Under the pieces are notes generated by a model. It was not told where the DNA came from and did not search any database. It worked only from the letters and a program-made list of their open reading frames with translations. Source: Oscillospiraceae bacterium (lineage in GTDB: Bacteria > Bacillota > Clostridia > Oscillospirales > Oscillospiraceae). From it: a stretch of 38,158 bases of DNA. The stretch's first letter is position 1. The number at the start of each line of letters is the position of its first letter. Positions 27,684 to 37,488 of this stretch are shown piece by piece. The stretch is from contig JAISDV010000055.1 in assembly GCA_031264545.1 (NCBI GenBank), forward strand, positions 1-38,158. Reading direction: 5' to 3'. A program made the position numbers and the translations under genes.

Positions 27684-27735
27684 GTGCTTTTGTTGACTAG
27701 ATTTTAACTAAACTGTGAACTTTTTAAGCAAAAAA

Positions 27736-27788
27736 CCGGAGGAAGCTCAAAAATAGTTTCCATGAAACTATTTTTGAGCTTCCTCCGG
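27736..27788. repeat. Long perfect hairpin, intergenic
   Basis: ccggaggaagctcaaaaatagtttc cat gaaactatttttgagcttcctccgg, 25-bp arms and 3-nt loop. Confidence 0.85.
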
Positions 27789-27892
27789 CCGGTTTCGGGC
27801 CTTTTTATAGTTTGCCGTAGGCGAGCTATAAAAACCGCCATGCAGCGCGGGACGCGCCGCGGCATTGAATCCAAGCGCGTGCGCACATACGT

Positions 27893-27925
27893 GTAAAAAA
27901 TAGTTTCACAGAAACTATTTTTTAC
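27893..27925. repeat. Second perfect hairpin sharing the AAAATAGTTTC/GAAACTATTTT core, overlaps nadC stop
   Basis: gtaaaaaatagtttc aca gaaactattttttac, 15-bp arms and 3-nt loop. Confidence 0.85.
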
Positions 27926-28752
27926 TTGAATCTCAGGCTGATATCGAGGGCCTTCACACTGTGCGTCAGCGCGCCGACCGAAATGAAATCGACGCCGGTT
28001 TTCGCGACCTCGGCGAGATCACGCTCCCCCATATTGCCGGAGGCCTCGGTCAGCGCTCTGCCGCTGACGAGCGCGACCGCCGCCCGCATTTGAGGCACGC
28101 TCATGTTGTCGAGCAGGATGATGTCCGCGCCGGCCTCGAGCGCCTGCCCAACCTCGCCGAGCGTCCCGGCCTCGACCTCGATTTTCATGCCGTGTGGCAC
28201 GTAGTCCCGCGCTGCCCGGACCGCCGCCGCGATGCCGCCGGACGCCGCGATGTGGTTGTCCTTGATGAGCACGCCGTCGGCCAGATTAAAGCGGTGGTTG
28301 CGCCCGCCGCCAACGCGCACGGCATATTTCTCGAGCATACGCAAGCCGGGAACGGACTTTCGCGTATCGCAGATCTTCGCCCCGGTCCCGGCCATCGCCT
28401 CGACCGCCGCGGCTGTCGCCGTTGCGATTCCGGACAGGCGCTGCATGAGGTTGAGCGCCACGCGTTCTCCCGTGAGTATCCCGCGGGAGGGGCCGCGCAG
28501 CTCGGCGATAAGCGCGCCCTTTTGGGCGCGGTCGCCGTCCTTCATACAAGGAATCAGCGCCGTGCGCGCGTCCAGAAGGTGAAACACGCGCGCCGCGACA
28601 CCGATCCCGCAGACGACGCCGTCCGCCTTGGCGAGAAACCGGGCCTCGGAGCGGTTGTCCTCCGGAATGCAGCAGGCGGTCGTAATATCGCCGGTTCCGA
28701 TATCCTCCCGCAGCGCGGAGAGGATCAGGGCGTCAAGTCCAATAATATCCAT
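27922..28752 (-). CDS. nadC: Nicotinate-nucleotide pyrophosphorylase (carboxylating)
   Basis: 276 aa; LREDIGTGDITTACC, ALNLMQRLSGIATAT, CDTRKSVPGLRMLEKYAVRVGGGRNHRFNLADGVLIKDNHI. Confidence 0.95.
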   Translation of the reverse strand: MDIIGLDALILSALREDIGTGDITTACCIPEDNRSEARFLAKADGVVCGIGVAARVFHLLDARTALIPCMKDGDRAQKGALIAELRGPSRGILTGERVALNLMQRLSGIATATAAAVEAMAGTGAKICDTRKSVPGLRMLEKYAVRVGGGRNHRFNLADGVLIKDNHIAASGGIAAAVRAARDYVPHGMKIEVEAGTLGEVGQALEAGADIILLDNMSVPQMRAAVALVSGRALTEASGNMGERDLAEVAKTGVDFISVGALTHSVKALDISLRFK

Positions 28753-28824
28753 TGTAACGGTCCTTTCACCGCGCCGGGAAAAGGGCGCCTTGTCCGCGTC
28801 GCCGGCCGGCGGCGCGCCCGGGGC

Positions 28825-30366
28825 TTAATCCTCTCTGTAATGCGCGCCCGCGCTTTCTCTTCTGGCGAGAGCCGCCCTCAGAATGTCGGCCGCGAGTGTC
28901 GCGATATTCAGGGTTTCGATGTATTTCCGTCCCGGCCGGAAGCCGCCTTGCAGCGCGCCGGCAATTTCAGATATGCGTCCGAGCGCCCGGGTCAGATCCT
29001 TTTCGTTGCGCAGGACGCAGCCGTTGTCGTTCATAAGCTGCTGGATTTCCGCGCGGAGCGCGTCGAAATCCAGCGCGGCGGCCGGACGCTTCCCGGTCCG
29101 CGGCGGAACGGCTGTTTTCATCCTGTCTGTTTCGGAAAGCCGGCCGTTGATATGCGCCGCGGCGCGGCGGCCGAAGACCAGACACTCGAGCATGGAGTTC
29201 GAGGCAAGACGGTTGGCGCCGTGAACACCGGTCGAGGCGGCTTCGCCGCAGGCATAAAGACCCGCAACACGCGTTCTGGCATTGAGATCGGTTTTAATGC
29301 CGCCGATCAGGTAATGCTGCACCGGGCACACGGGTATCCAGTCCCGGCTCATGTCGATGCCGCGCCGGAGACACTCGGTAAAAATCGTCGGGAATCTTTG
29401 CGCGAGATAATCGCGCGGCCGGCCGGTGATGTCCACAAAGACATGGCTTTCACCGCGCTTAATCAGCTCGCGGGTGATCGCTCTGGCGACGATATCGCGC
29501 GGGGCAAGCTCGCCCAGCTCATGCCGGCCGGTCATAAAGCGCTCGCCCGCCGCGTTCCTGAGCAGGCCGCCCTCACCGCGGACGGATTCCGAAATCAGAA
29601 AGGCGCGGTTCTCGTGCCGGTCCGACCACAGCCCGGTCGGATGGAACTGGATAAACGCCATATCCCTCAGCTCCGCCCCGGCCCGGGCGGCGGCGGCGAG
29701 CCCGTCTCCGGTCGCGACCGAGGGGTTGGTGCTGATTTTGTAAAGCTGGCCGATACCGCCCGTCGCAAGGACGACATTCGGCGTGTCGATAATAAAAAGC
29801 GCGTCCGTTTTATCGAGCACGGCGCAGCCGGAAACCGCGCCGCTTTCATCCGTCAGAATATCGGCGCAGAAGTTATGCGGCATGAAAGTCACGTTTGGCC
29901 TGACCGAGACGAGCTGCGCCAGTGCCTTGACCGTCTCGCGGCCGGTCGCGTCGCCGCCGGCGTGGACGATCCGCCTGCGCCTGTGGCCGCCCTCGCGCGT
30001 AATATCGAGGTCGCCCTCGCTGTTGAGATCGAAGGGCACGGCCATGTCGATCAGGCTCCGGATATCCCGCGGCCCCTCGGAAACGAGAACCCTCACCGCG
30101 TTTTCGTCGCAGAGACCGGCTCCGGCGGTTATGGTGTCCTCATAGTGGTACAGGGGGGCGTCGTCAATGGAGATCGCCGCCGCGATACCGCCCTGGGCCA
30201 GCCAGGAATTGCTGACCTCGGCGTCCTCCTTGGTCAGTATGCAGCAGGAACGCTTTTCATCGATATGAAGCGCCGTGTACAGCCCGGCTATTCCCGCACC
30301 GATCACGACGACGTCAAATTTCATATGCGGAGTGGTGTCGGAAAACGCGTCCGTTGCAAATCTCAT
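28825..30366 (-). CDS. nadB: L-aspartate oxidase
   Basis: DVVVIGAGIAGLYTALHID, SWLAQGGIAAAI, EGGHRRRRIVHAGGDATGRE, VQHYLIGGIKTDLNARTRVAGLYACGEAASTGVHGANRLASNSMLECLVFG; start could be 30366 or 30324. Confidence 0.93.
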   Translation of the reverse strand: MRFATDAFSDTTPHMKFDVVVIGAGIAGLYTALHIDEKRSCCILTKEDAEVSNSWLAQGGIAAAISIDDAPLYHYEDTITAGAGLCDENAVRVLVSEGPRDIRSLIDMAVPFDLNSEGDLDITREGGHRRRRIVHAGGDATGRETVKALAQLVSVRPNVTFMPHNFCADILTDESGAVSGCAVLDKTDALFIIDTPNVVLATGGIGQLYKISTNPSVATGDGLAAAARAGAELRDMAFIQFHPTGLWSDRHENRAFLISESVRGEGGLLRNAAGERFMTGRHELGELAPRDIVARAITRELIKRGESHVFVDITGRPRDYLAQRFPTIFTECLRRGIDMSRDWIPVCPVQHYLIGGIKTDLNARTRVAGLYACGEAASTGVHGANRLASNSMLECLVFGRRAAAHINGRLSETDRMKTAVPPRTGKRPAAALDFDALRAEIQQLMNDNGCVLRNEKDLTRALGRISEIAGALQGGFRPGRKYIETLNIATLAADILRAALARRESAGAHYRED

Positions 30367-30482
30367 AGCCGCAGCGCCTCACAAAAAATACTGTAATGCC
30401 CATTGTAACAACTCTGTAAATGTTTTTCAACAGTAATTTGTTCGAGCGATTTTCGCGGCGTTTCGCGCTGAGGATTCAGGGT

Positions 30483-31553
30483 TTAGATTTTTTTGCGGAT
30501 TTCCGCCCCGGTCCCGCGGCAGCCGAGCGGCGTTTTGCCCGCGCTCATCGTATCGGCCGTGCGGAAGCCCTCCGCAAGAAGCGCCTCCACGGCCCGTTCG
30601 ATCGTGGCTGCCTCCTCCGTCATGCCGAAGGAAAAACGCAGCAGCATCGCGGCGGAGAGTATCATGCCGATCGGGTTCGCCTGATCTGTTCCGGCAAGGT
30701 CCGGCGCGCTGCCGTGGATCGGCTCATAAAGCCCGCGCGCACCATCGCCGAGACTGCTTGACGGGATCACGCCAATCGAGCCGCTGACCATGCTCGCCTC
30801 ATCCGAGAGAATGTCACCGAAAAGGTTTTCCGTCACGATCACGTCGAACTGGGCAGGGTCGCGCACGATCTGCATCGCGCAATTGTCGACATACATATGC
30901 GAAAGTGTCACGTCAGGATACTCTTTGGCAATTTCCGTCACAACCTTACGCCAGAGCTTGGAGCTGTCAAGCACGTTCGCCTTGTCCACAGAGCAAAGCT
31001 TTTTCCGGCGTTTCGCAGCCGTCTCGAAGCCGACGCGGGCGATGCGGGCGATTTCATGCTCGGAATAGCCCATAACGTCCTTCGCGTAATATTCCCCATC
31101 CAGCTTCTCCGTGCTGTGCTCACCGAAATAGGCCCCGCCGATCAGCTCGCGCACAACGATAAAATTGATGCCCCTGTCGGCGATTTCCGGTTTGAGCGGG
31201 CTGGCATCGCGCAGCTCGCCGAAAAGGCGGGCAGGCCGCAGATTGGCGTAAAGCCCCAATCCCGCGCGCAGCCTGAGCAGCCCGCGTTCAGGACGCTTCT
31301 CCTTGGGCGCGTGGTCCCATTTCGGCCCGCCGACCGCCGAGAGCAGCACACTGTCGGCCGCGAGACAGGCTTCGAGACTTGCCTGCGGCAGGGGGTCACC
31401 AAAGCGGTCGACGGCGTTTCCGCCAATCGGCGCCTCCGCATATGCAAAGGTATGCCCGAATTTCTCCGCGACCCTGTCCAGCACGGCAAGCGCCTGCGCC
31501 ATGATTTCCGGGCCGATCCCGTCGCCCCGGACGACCGCGATCGTTTTGTTCAT
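30483..31553 (-). CDS. leuB: 3-isopropylmalate dehydrogenase
   Basis: 356 aa; [82 protein letters not shown]. Confidence 0.96.
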   Translation of the reverse strand: MNKTIAVVRGDGIGPEIMAQALAVLDRVAEKFGHTFAYAEAPIGGNAVDRFGDPLPQASLEACLAADSVLLSAVGGPKWDHAPKEKRPERGLLRLRAGLGLYANLRPARLFGELRDASPLKPEIADRGINFIVVRELIGGAYFGEHSTEKLDGEYYAKDVMGYSEHEIARIARVGFETAAKRRKKLCSVDKANVLDSSKLWRKVVTEIAKEYPDVTLSHMYVDNCAMQIVRDPAQFDVIVTENLFGDILSDEASMVSGSIGVIPSSSLGDGARGLYEPIHGSAPDLAGTDQANPIGMILSAAMLLRFSFGMTEEAATIERAVEALLAEGFRTADTMSAGKTPLGCRGTGAEIRKKI

Positions 31554-32041
31554 CCGGCGCCTCCCGCGATGGACGCCATGAGCCCGCCCTTGGCGATCAT
31601 GTCCGCGATAAAGCCGGGAAAGGGCTGGGCTGCATAGTGTGCATTTTTCGTCAGGTTCGTAATAACGCCCGTGTCGAAATCAATGCACAGCTCGTCGCCT
31701 TCGGCAATGTCTTCCGCCGCTTGTTCGCTTTCCAGGATAGCAAGCCCGATGTTGATCGCATTCCTGTAGAATATCCGCGCGAAGCTCTTGGCAATAACAC
31801 AGGAAATACCGCTGGCCCTGATCGCGATCGGCGCGTGCTCACGCGAGGAGCCGCAGCCGAAATTGACGCCGGCGACTATAATATCGCCCGTCTTCACCCG
31901 CGCGGTAAAATGCCTGTCGAGGTCCTCCATACAGTGGGCGGCAAGCTCCTCCGGGCTCTGTGTCGCCAGATACCGGGCGGGAATGATCACGTCCGTGTCG
32001 ATGTGATCGCCGTATTTGATGGCCTTACCCTGTGCTTTCAT
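31550..32041 (-). CDS. leuD: 3-isopropylmalate dehydratase small subunit
   Basis: [27 protein letters not shown] ... [24 protein letters not shown] overlaps with both leuC and leuB; listed upstream ORF extension is not the real N-terminus. Confidence 0.95.
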   Translation of the reverse strand: MKAQGKAIKYGDHIDTDVIIPARYLATQSPEELAAHCMEDLDRHFTARVKTGDIIVAGVNFGCGSSREHAPIAIRASGISCVIAKSFARIFYRNAINIGLAILESEQAAEDIAEGDELCIDFDTGVITNLTKNAHYAAQPFPGFIADMIAKGGLMASIAGGAG

Positions 32042-33318
32042 AGGCCCGCACCCTCCTCCATGATCTCTCTGGGATGGCTGATATGCCCTGTTATCGCGCT
32101 GGCCGCGGCGACCGCGGGCGAAGCCAGATAGACCTCGCTTTCCGCATGGCCCATGCGCCCGACGAAATTGCGGTTCGTCGTCGAGACCGCGCGCTCGCCG
32201 GCTGCGAGTATACCCATATAGCCGCCGAGGCAGGGGCCGCAGGTGGGCGTGGAGACGATACAGCCGGCCTCCATGAAAATCTTGGTGTAACCGCGCGCGA
32301 TGCATTCCATATAGATTTTCGGCGTCGCCGGAATGACGATGCCGCGCAGGCCCTTTTTGATTTTCCGGCCCTCGAGTATCTCCGCGGCCGCGGCCATATC
32401 CGCGATATTGCCGTTGGTGCAGGAGCCGATCACGACCTGGTCGATCGCGATTTCCGCGCCCTCGACCGCCGGGCGCGCGTTCTCCGGCAGATGCGGCCAG
32501 GAAACGGTGCAGGGTATTTCGGACAGGTCGAGGTCGATCACGCGGGCGTATTCCGCGTCCGGGTCGGCCGCGTAGGCCGTCCATTCCCGGTCCCGGTGAT
32601 CCCGCATATAGTCGCGGGTTATATCGTCCACGGCAAAAATGCCGTTTTTCGCGCCTGCCTCGATCGCCATGTTCGCAATGGTGAGCCGGTCGCTCATCGT
32701 GAGGTCTGAAAGCCCCCAGCCGGAGAATTCCAGCGACTGGTAGAGCGCCCCGTCGACCCCGATCAGGCCGATCAGATGGAGAATGACGTCCTTTCCGCTG
32801 ACCCACCTGCCTTTTTTGCCGGTGAGATTAACCCTGATCGCGGCGGGAACCTTGAACCAGGTCTCGCCTGTCGCCATCGCCGCCGCCATATCGGTCGAGC
32901 CGACGCCGGTGGAAAACGCGCCGAGCGCGCCGTAGGTGCAGCTGTGGCTGTCCGCGCCGATAGCGGCCTCTCCCGGGGCGATCAGCCCCTTTTCGGGAAT
33001 CAGTGCGTGCTCGACGCCCATTTCGCCCACGTCGTAAAAGTGCGTAAGGCCGAAGCGCCGGGCAAAGCCGCGGCATTTTTTGCAGCCTTCGGCCGCCTTG
33101 ATGTCCTTGTTCGGAACAAAATGATCCATCACGAGCGCGATCCGCGCGCCGTCCGTCACCCGGTCGAAGCCGGCCGTCTCGAACGCGTCGATCGCGACCG
33201 GAGCGGTAATGTCATTTCCGAGCACGAGGTCGAGCCTGGCCTTGATGAGCTGGCCCGCCCGCACCTCGGGCAGCCCGGCGTGGGCCGCGAGGATTTTCTG
33301 CGTCATTGTCATCGCCAT
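32038..33318 (-). CDS. leuC: 3-isopropylmalate dehydratase large subunit
   Basis: 426 aa; [94 protein letters not shown]. Confidence 0.96.
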   Translation of the reverse strand: MAMTMTQKILAAHAGLPEVRAGQLIKARLDLVLGNDITAPVAIDAFETAGFDRVTDGARIALVMDHFVPNKDIKAAEGCKKCRGFARRFGLTHFYDVGEMGVEHALIPEKGLIAPGEAAIGADSHSCTYGALGAFSTGVGSTDMAAAMATGETWFKVPAAIRVNLTGKKGRWVSGKDVILHLIGLIGVDGALYQSLEFSGWGLSDLTMSDRLTIANMAIEAGAKNGIFAVDDITRDYMRDHRDREWTAYAADPDAEYARVIDLDLSEIPCTVSWPHLPENARPAVEGAEIAIDQVVIGSCTNGNIADMAAAAEILEGRKIKKGLRGIVIPATPKIYMECIARGYTKIFMEAGCIVSTPTCGPCLGGYMGILAAGERAVSTTNRNFVGRMGHAESEVYLASPAVAAASAITGHISHPREIMEEGAGL

Positions 33319-33354
33319 AGCGAAACTGTCCTTTCGGAAGAAGTGCGGCGGCGC

Positions 33355-34869
33355 TCAGTATTTGGCGCCGACCGCCTTGTTGATACCGTTGATATAAGCG
33401 CGGATAGCCGATTCGATCACATCCGTAGACAGGCCGCAGCCTGTATAAAGGCCGCCGCCGCAGCGCAGCTTGACGACGGCCTCGCCCATTGCGTCCTCGC
33501 CGTCGGTCACGGCGTTGAGGCTGAAGCTTTCGAGCGATACCGCGAGCCCCGTGATCTTGTCGACGGCCTTAAATGAGGCGTCGATCGGCCCGGAGCCGAT
33601 GGCGGCTTCCTCGGCAACGCCGTCATCCCGCCGGATTTTGACGCAGGCGAGGTTCGTGATGCCTGTTCCGGCGCTGACAACGTGTCCCAGCAGCTCGTAG
33701 GTGGCGGACCCGCTGTGGCTGCTCGCCAGGGCAAGGGCTTCGATGTCGCTGTCTGTCAGGTTCTTTTTCTTGTCTGCGAGCGCCTTGAAGCGGACGAAGA
33801 TCGCATCCAGCTCTTCCTTCGTGACCTCATAGCCGAGCTGCGCCAGACGGTCGCGCAGGGCATGCTTGCCGCTGTGCTTGCCGAGCACCATCGCGTTCTG
33901 CGGGATGCCGACGTCCGCGGGCCGCAGGATCTCATAGGTCAGAGCATTCGCCAGAACGCCGTGCTGATGGATGCCGCTCTCGTGGGCAAAGGCGTTCGCG
34001 CCGACGATGGCCTTGCTCGGGGCGACCGGAACGCCTGTGACGGAGGAAAGCAGCTTGCTCGTCCTGTAGATCTGGCGGGTGTTCACGCGCGTCTCCGCCT
34101 GATAATATTCCCGGCGGGTGTGCAGCGCCATAACGAGCTCCTCGAGACTGGCGTTTCCGGCGCGCTCGCCGATGCCGTTGATCGTACACTCGACCTGGGA
34201 AGCGCCCGCGCGGACGCAGGCCAGCGAGTTTGCGACGGCCAGGCCGAGGTCGTCGTGGCAGTGGGCGGAAATGTCCACGTTTTCAATGCCCGGCGTGTAC
34301 TCGCGCAGGTAACGGATCAGCTCGAACATCTCCTGCGGGGTCGAATAGCCGACCGTATCGGGAATATTGATGACCGTCGCGCCCGCTTCGATGGCTGTCC
34401 CGCAGCACTTGACGAGAAAATCCCGATCCGAGCGGGAGGCGTCCTCGCAGGAAAATTCGAGGTCCGCGCAAAGGGCCTTGGCATACGAAACATGCTTTGC
34501 AATACTCTCCAGGACCTGCTCTCGCGTCATTTTCAGCTTATATTCCATATGTATATCGCTGGCTGCGAGGAAAATATGAATGCGCGGGTACTTCGCGTCC
34601 TTCACGGCATTCCACGCGGCGTCAATATCGCCCTGTGTGCAGCGGGCGAGACTGGCGACCTGGCAGCTTTTTACAGTCCGGGCGATAGCTTCAACGCTTT
34701 TGAAGTCCTCCGGGGAGGCGATCGCGAAGCCGGCTTCTATAATATCAACACCCAGCGCGTCGAGCTGTTTGGCGATCTGCAGCTTCTCAGAGAGGTTCAT
34801 GCTGCAGCCGGGGGACTGCTCACCGTCGCGCAGAGTGGTGTCGAACACCTTGATTTTTCTCATAACCAC
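33355..34869 (-). CDS. leuA: 2-isopropylmalate synthase
   Basis: 504 aa; VFDTTLRDGEQSPGCSMNLSEKLQIAKQLDALGVDIIEAGFAIASPEDF, AHCHDDLGLAVANSLA, HESGIHQHGVL. Confidence 0.96.
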   Translation of the reverse strand: MVMRKIKVFDTTLRDGEQSPGCSMNLSEKLQIAKQLDALGVDIIEAGFAIASPEDFKSVEAIARTVKSCQVASLARCTQGDIDAAWNAVKDAKYPRIHIFLAASDIHMEYKLKMTREQVLESIAKHVSYAKALCADLEFSCEDASRSDRDFLVKCCGTAIEAGATVINIPDTVGYSTPQEMFELIRYLREYTPGIENVDISAHCHDDLGLAVANSLACVRAGASQVECTINGIGERAGNASLEELVMALHTRREYYQAETRVNTRQIYRTSKLLSSVTGVPVAPSKAIVGANAFAHESGIHQHGVLANALTYEILRPADVGIPQNAMVLGKHSGKHALRDRLAQLGYEVTKEELDAIFVRFKALADKKKNLTDSDIEALALASSHSGSATYELLGHVVSAGTGITNLACVKIRRDDGVAEEAAIGSGPIDASFKAVDKITGLAVSLESFSLNAVTDGEDAMGEAVVKLRCGGGLYTGCGLSTDVIESAIRAYINGINKAVGAKY

Positions 34870-34892
34870 AGTTCCTCCTCATTTATGTCCGG

Positions 34893-35163
34893 AAAATAAA
34901 ACAACTCCGTCTCCCTGAAAGAAGACGAAGCTGAAACTCCGCGGTACCACTCCAATTGGCAGCAAGGCTGCCCGCTTTCGACATCTCATACGAAATATCG
35001 CCTCGTTGATAACGGTGAGGAGACCCGTTCACACCTACGGCCCCCGAAAGGCTTTCAATGGACTGCTCAAGGGTGAGTTCGCCTTTTCCCGGCATACCGC
35101 TTCGCACCGAACAGCGGCTCTCTGAATGCCGACGGGCAGGCTTTTTCCCTGTCACTGCATTTT
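34893..35163 (-). promoter_or_regulatory. T-box leader (Leu) upstream of leuACDB
   Basis: Reverse strand TGGTACCGCG T-box (34940-34949); AGAGAG distal motif; specifier GAA-CTC-ACC (CTC at 35077-35075, Leu); terminator CTTCGTCTTC/GGGAGACGGAG then T-rich tract. Confidence 0.88.
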
Positions 35164-35179
35164 TGCTTTGTTATGTTAA

Positions 35180-35208
35180 AGGCTACACAAAGTTTCCGCG
35201 TTTGTCAA
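35180..35208 (-). promoter_or_regulatory. Sigma-A-type promoter for leu operon
   Basis: Reverse strand TTGACA-N17-TAGCCT. Confidence 0.55.
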
Positions 35209-35375
35209 GAGGGGCAAAAGAAAAAATTTCTTTTTTCTGCAGTCTTATGCGTCTTTACCAAAAGAGATGGGGAGTAAGACAGATTTTGTTGTGGAGATAT
35301 ACGGCGTCCCGGCCTAAAAACCGGGGCGCCCGTAAAAAACCGGCGGACCTGACCGGTTTTCAAAAAAATAAACAG

Positions 35376-35403
35376 TTGACAAGCGGCGTTTTCGTGATAT
35401 AAC
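35376..35403 (+). promoter_or_regulatory. Sigma-A-type promoter for ilvBN
   Basis: TTGACA-N16-TATAAC. Confidence 0.65.
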
Positions 35404-35429
35404 ATGAGAATAATCCTATAGCTTAAATG

Positions 35430-35727
35430 CTTTGATGGGAATGAGTAAGCTGGAAAGCGCGCCGCAGCGAGCTGCCGCCTCGGTGAAAGGCAGCGCCGGT
35501 TTCCGGGTGAATGTCCTCCCGGAGCAGTTTGCTGAAGGGCGGGGGCTCCGCCTGTGTAAGCATAACCGGTATCGCCCGTTACAGCGTCCGGCGTTGACTG
35601 ACGCCGCAGAGTGGTTTCTTCGGAGCGGTGCAGCGCGCCGGGGAAGCAATAAGAGTGGTACCGCAGAGGTCGTACAGCCTTTGTCTCTTGATGTTTTCAT
35701 ATAAGAGACAGGGGTCTTTTTGTTTAT
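35430..35727 (+). promoter_or_regulatory. T-box leader upstream of ilvBN
   Basis: TGGTACCGC T-box (35656-35664); GGTGAAAGGC distal-loop-like motif; terminator cctttgtctctt/aagagacagggg followed by tcttttt. Confidence 0.85.
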
Positions 35728-35811
35728 TCGGTCTGATTTTTTGCTTCTGATCTTGGATTTGGCGTGCGGTGCCGGAGAAAGGCGAAAAGCTTCAATGGGG
35801 AGGAACGAGAC

Positions 35812-37476
35812 TTGAAACTGACAGGCGCGGAAATCATTATCGAGGTGCTGATCGAGCAGGGCGTCACCGATATTTTCGGTTATCCGGGCGGCGCCGCGCT
35901 CAATATCTATGAGGCGCTATACCACAGGCAGGACAGAATAAAGCATTATCTCGCGGCGCATGAGCAGGGCGCGACCCACGCGGCGGACGGTTATGCCAGG
36001 GCGACGGGAAAAACGGGCGTGATCCTGGCCACGAGCGGCCCCGGCGCGACAAACACGGTGACGGGCATTGCGACGGCCTATCTCGACAGCGTCCCCATGG
36101 TGGTCATAACGGCCAACGTCGGCACGAGCCTGATCGGAAAAGACAGCTTCCAGGAGGTTTTCATCGTCGGCATCACCCAGCCCGTGACCAAGCACAACTA
36201 CGCCGTGCGCGACATCACAAAGCTGGCCGAGACTCTCCGGGCGGCTTTCAGGATCGCGGGCAGCGGCAGGCGCGCGCCCGTCCTCGTCGATATTCCCAAG
36301 GATATTACGGCGGCGCTTTGCGAATTCACGCCCGCGCCGCGCTGGACGGAGCCGAAGGCGTCCTCCGCGCCGGTAAGCGCGCTTGAAAAAGTCGCGGCCC
36401 TGCTTGAAAAAGCCGAGCGGCCTGTCGTCTGCTTCGGCGGCGGCATCATCAGCAGCGAGGCCGGGGAGGAGCTGGTCGAATTCGTCAAAAAGGCGAAGCT
36501 TCCCACCTGTCACACGATCATGGGAACCGGCGTCATCGGCTTCGGCGACGGCCTGGATATGGGCCTCGTCGGTATGCACGGCAGCATGACCGCAAACTGC
36601 GCCATCGACGAAACCGACCTGCTGCTGGCTATGGGCACGCGCTTTTCCGACCGCGTCGCGCTGAACCCGCGCGACTTCGCCCCGCACGCGGCCATCGTCC
36701 AGTTTGATATCGACGAGAGTGAGATTCGAAAAAACGTCCTCATCGACCTCGCCGTCCTCGGGGATCTGAAGATGGAGCTCCGGCAGCTTATTCCCCTGAT
36801 AGGAGAAAAAGATCGCCCGGAATGGCTTAACAAGATAGCTTCATGGAAAAAGGAATATGATCTGGTAAACGGAAAGGACATTCCGGGCATTCGCCCCCAT
36901 GAAATCATGGCGGTTATCGGGGAGAAGGGCGGGCCGGAGGCCGCTATCACGACGGATGTCGGCCAGCACCAGATGTGGGCGGCGCAGTTCTGCAAAAAAA
37001 CGCGGCCGCGCGGCTTTCTGACGAGCGGCGGCTTAGGCACGATGGGCTTCGGTTACGGCGCCGCCATCGGCGCCGCGGTCGCGCTCGGGGGCCGGCCGGT
37101 TTTCCATATCACGAGCGACGGCAGCTTCCATATGAATATGAACGAGGCCTGCACTGCCGTGTCGAATAAATTGAAGGTCATCACGGTTATTCTGGACAAT
37201 AGGGTGCTCGGTATGGTACACCAGTGGCAGAGGGATTTTTACGGACGGCATTTCATTGCGACTGAGCCGGAGCGCGAAACGGACTACGTCAAGGTAGCCG
37301 AGGGCTTCGGCGCCCGCGGCTTCAGGGCGGAGACCCGTGAGGAATTTGAAAAGGCGGTCGGCGCGGCGCTGGCCGGCGGCGGCCCGAGCTGGATCGTCTG
37401 CCCCATCAGCCGGGACGAGAAGGTCCTGCCGATGATCCCGAACGGCGGCACGGTCCGTTCCGCGATTCTGGAATAA
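35812..37476 (+). CDS. ilvB: Acetolactate synthase large subunit
   Basis: LKLTGAEIIIEVLIEQGVTDIFGYPGGAALNIYEAL, ATSGPGATNTVTGIATAYLDSVPMV, GDGSFHMNMNE equivalents; TTG start at 35812 preceded by ggggagg. Confidence 0.95.
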   Translation: MKLTGAEIIIEVLIEQGVTDIFGYPGGAALNIYEALYHRQDRIKHYLAAHEQGATHAADGYARATGKTGVILATSGPGATNTVTGIATAYLDSVPMVVITANVGTSLIGKDSFQEVFIVGITQPVTKHNYAVRDITKLAETLRAAFRIAGSGRRAPVLVDIPKDITAALCEFTPAPRWTEPKASSAPVSALEKVAALLEKAERPVVCFGGGIISSEAGEELVEFVKKAKLPTCHTIMGTGVIGFGDGLDMGLVGMHGSMTANCAIDETDLLLAMGTRFSDRVALNPRDFAPHAAIVQFDIDESEIRKNVLIDLAVLGDLKMELRQLIPLIGEKDRPEWLNKIASWKKEYDLVNGKDIPGIRPHEIMAVIGEKGGPEAAITTDVGQHQMWAAQFCKKTRPRGFLTSGGLGTMGFGYGAAIGAAVALGGRPVFHITSDGSFHMNMNEACTAVSNKLKVITVILDNRVLGMVHQWQRDFYGRHFIATEPERETDYVKVAEGFGARGFRAETREEFEKAVGAALAGGGPSWIVCPISRDEKVLPMIPNGGTVRSAILE

Positions 37477-37488
37477 GGAGTGTGCAGG

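Noticed and set aside
27961-30396. 811-aa plus-strand ORF
   Set aside because: Fully antisense to nadC and nadB, which have clear family motifs; Arg/Ala/Gly-rich composition typical of GC-rich shadow frames.
32042-32806. N-terminal extension of the leuD ORF (418 aa in the track)
   Set aside because: The extension is an out-of-frame reading of leuC; real leuD starts at 32041 in an ATGA overlap.
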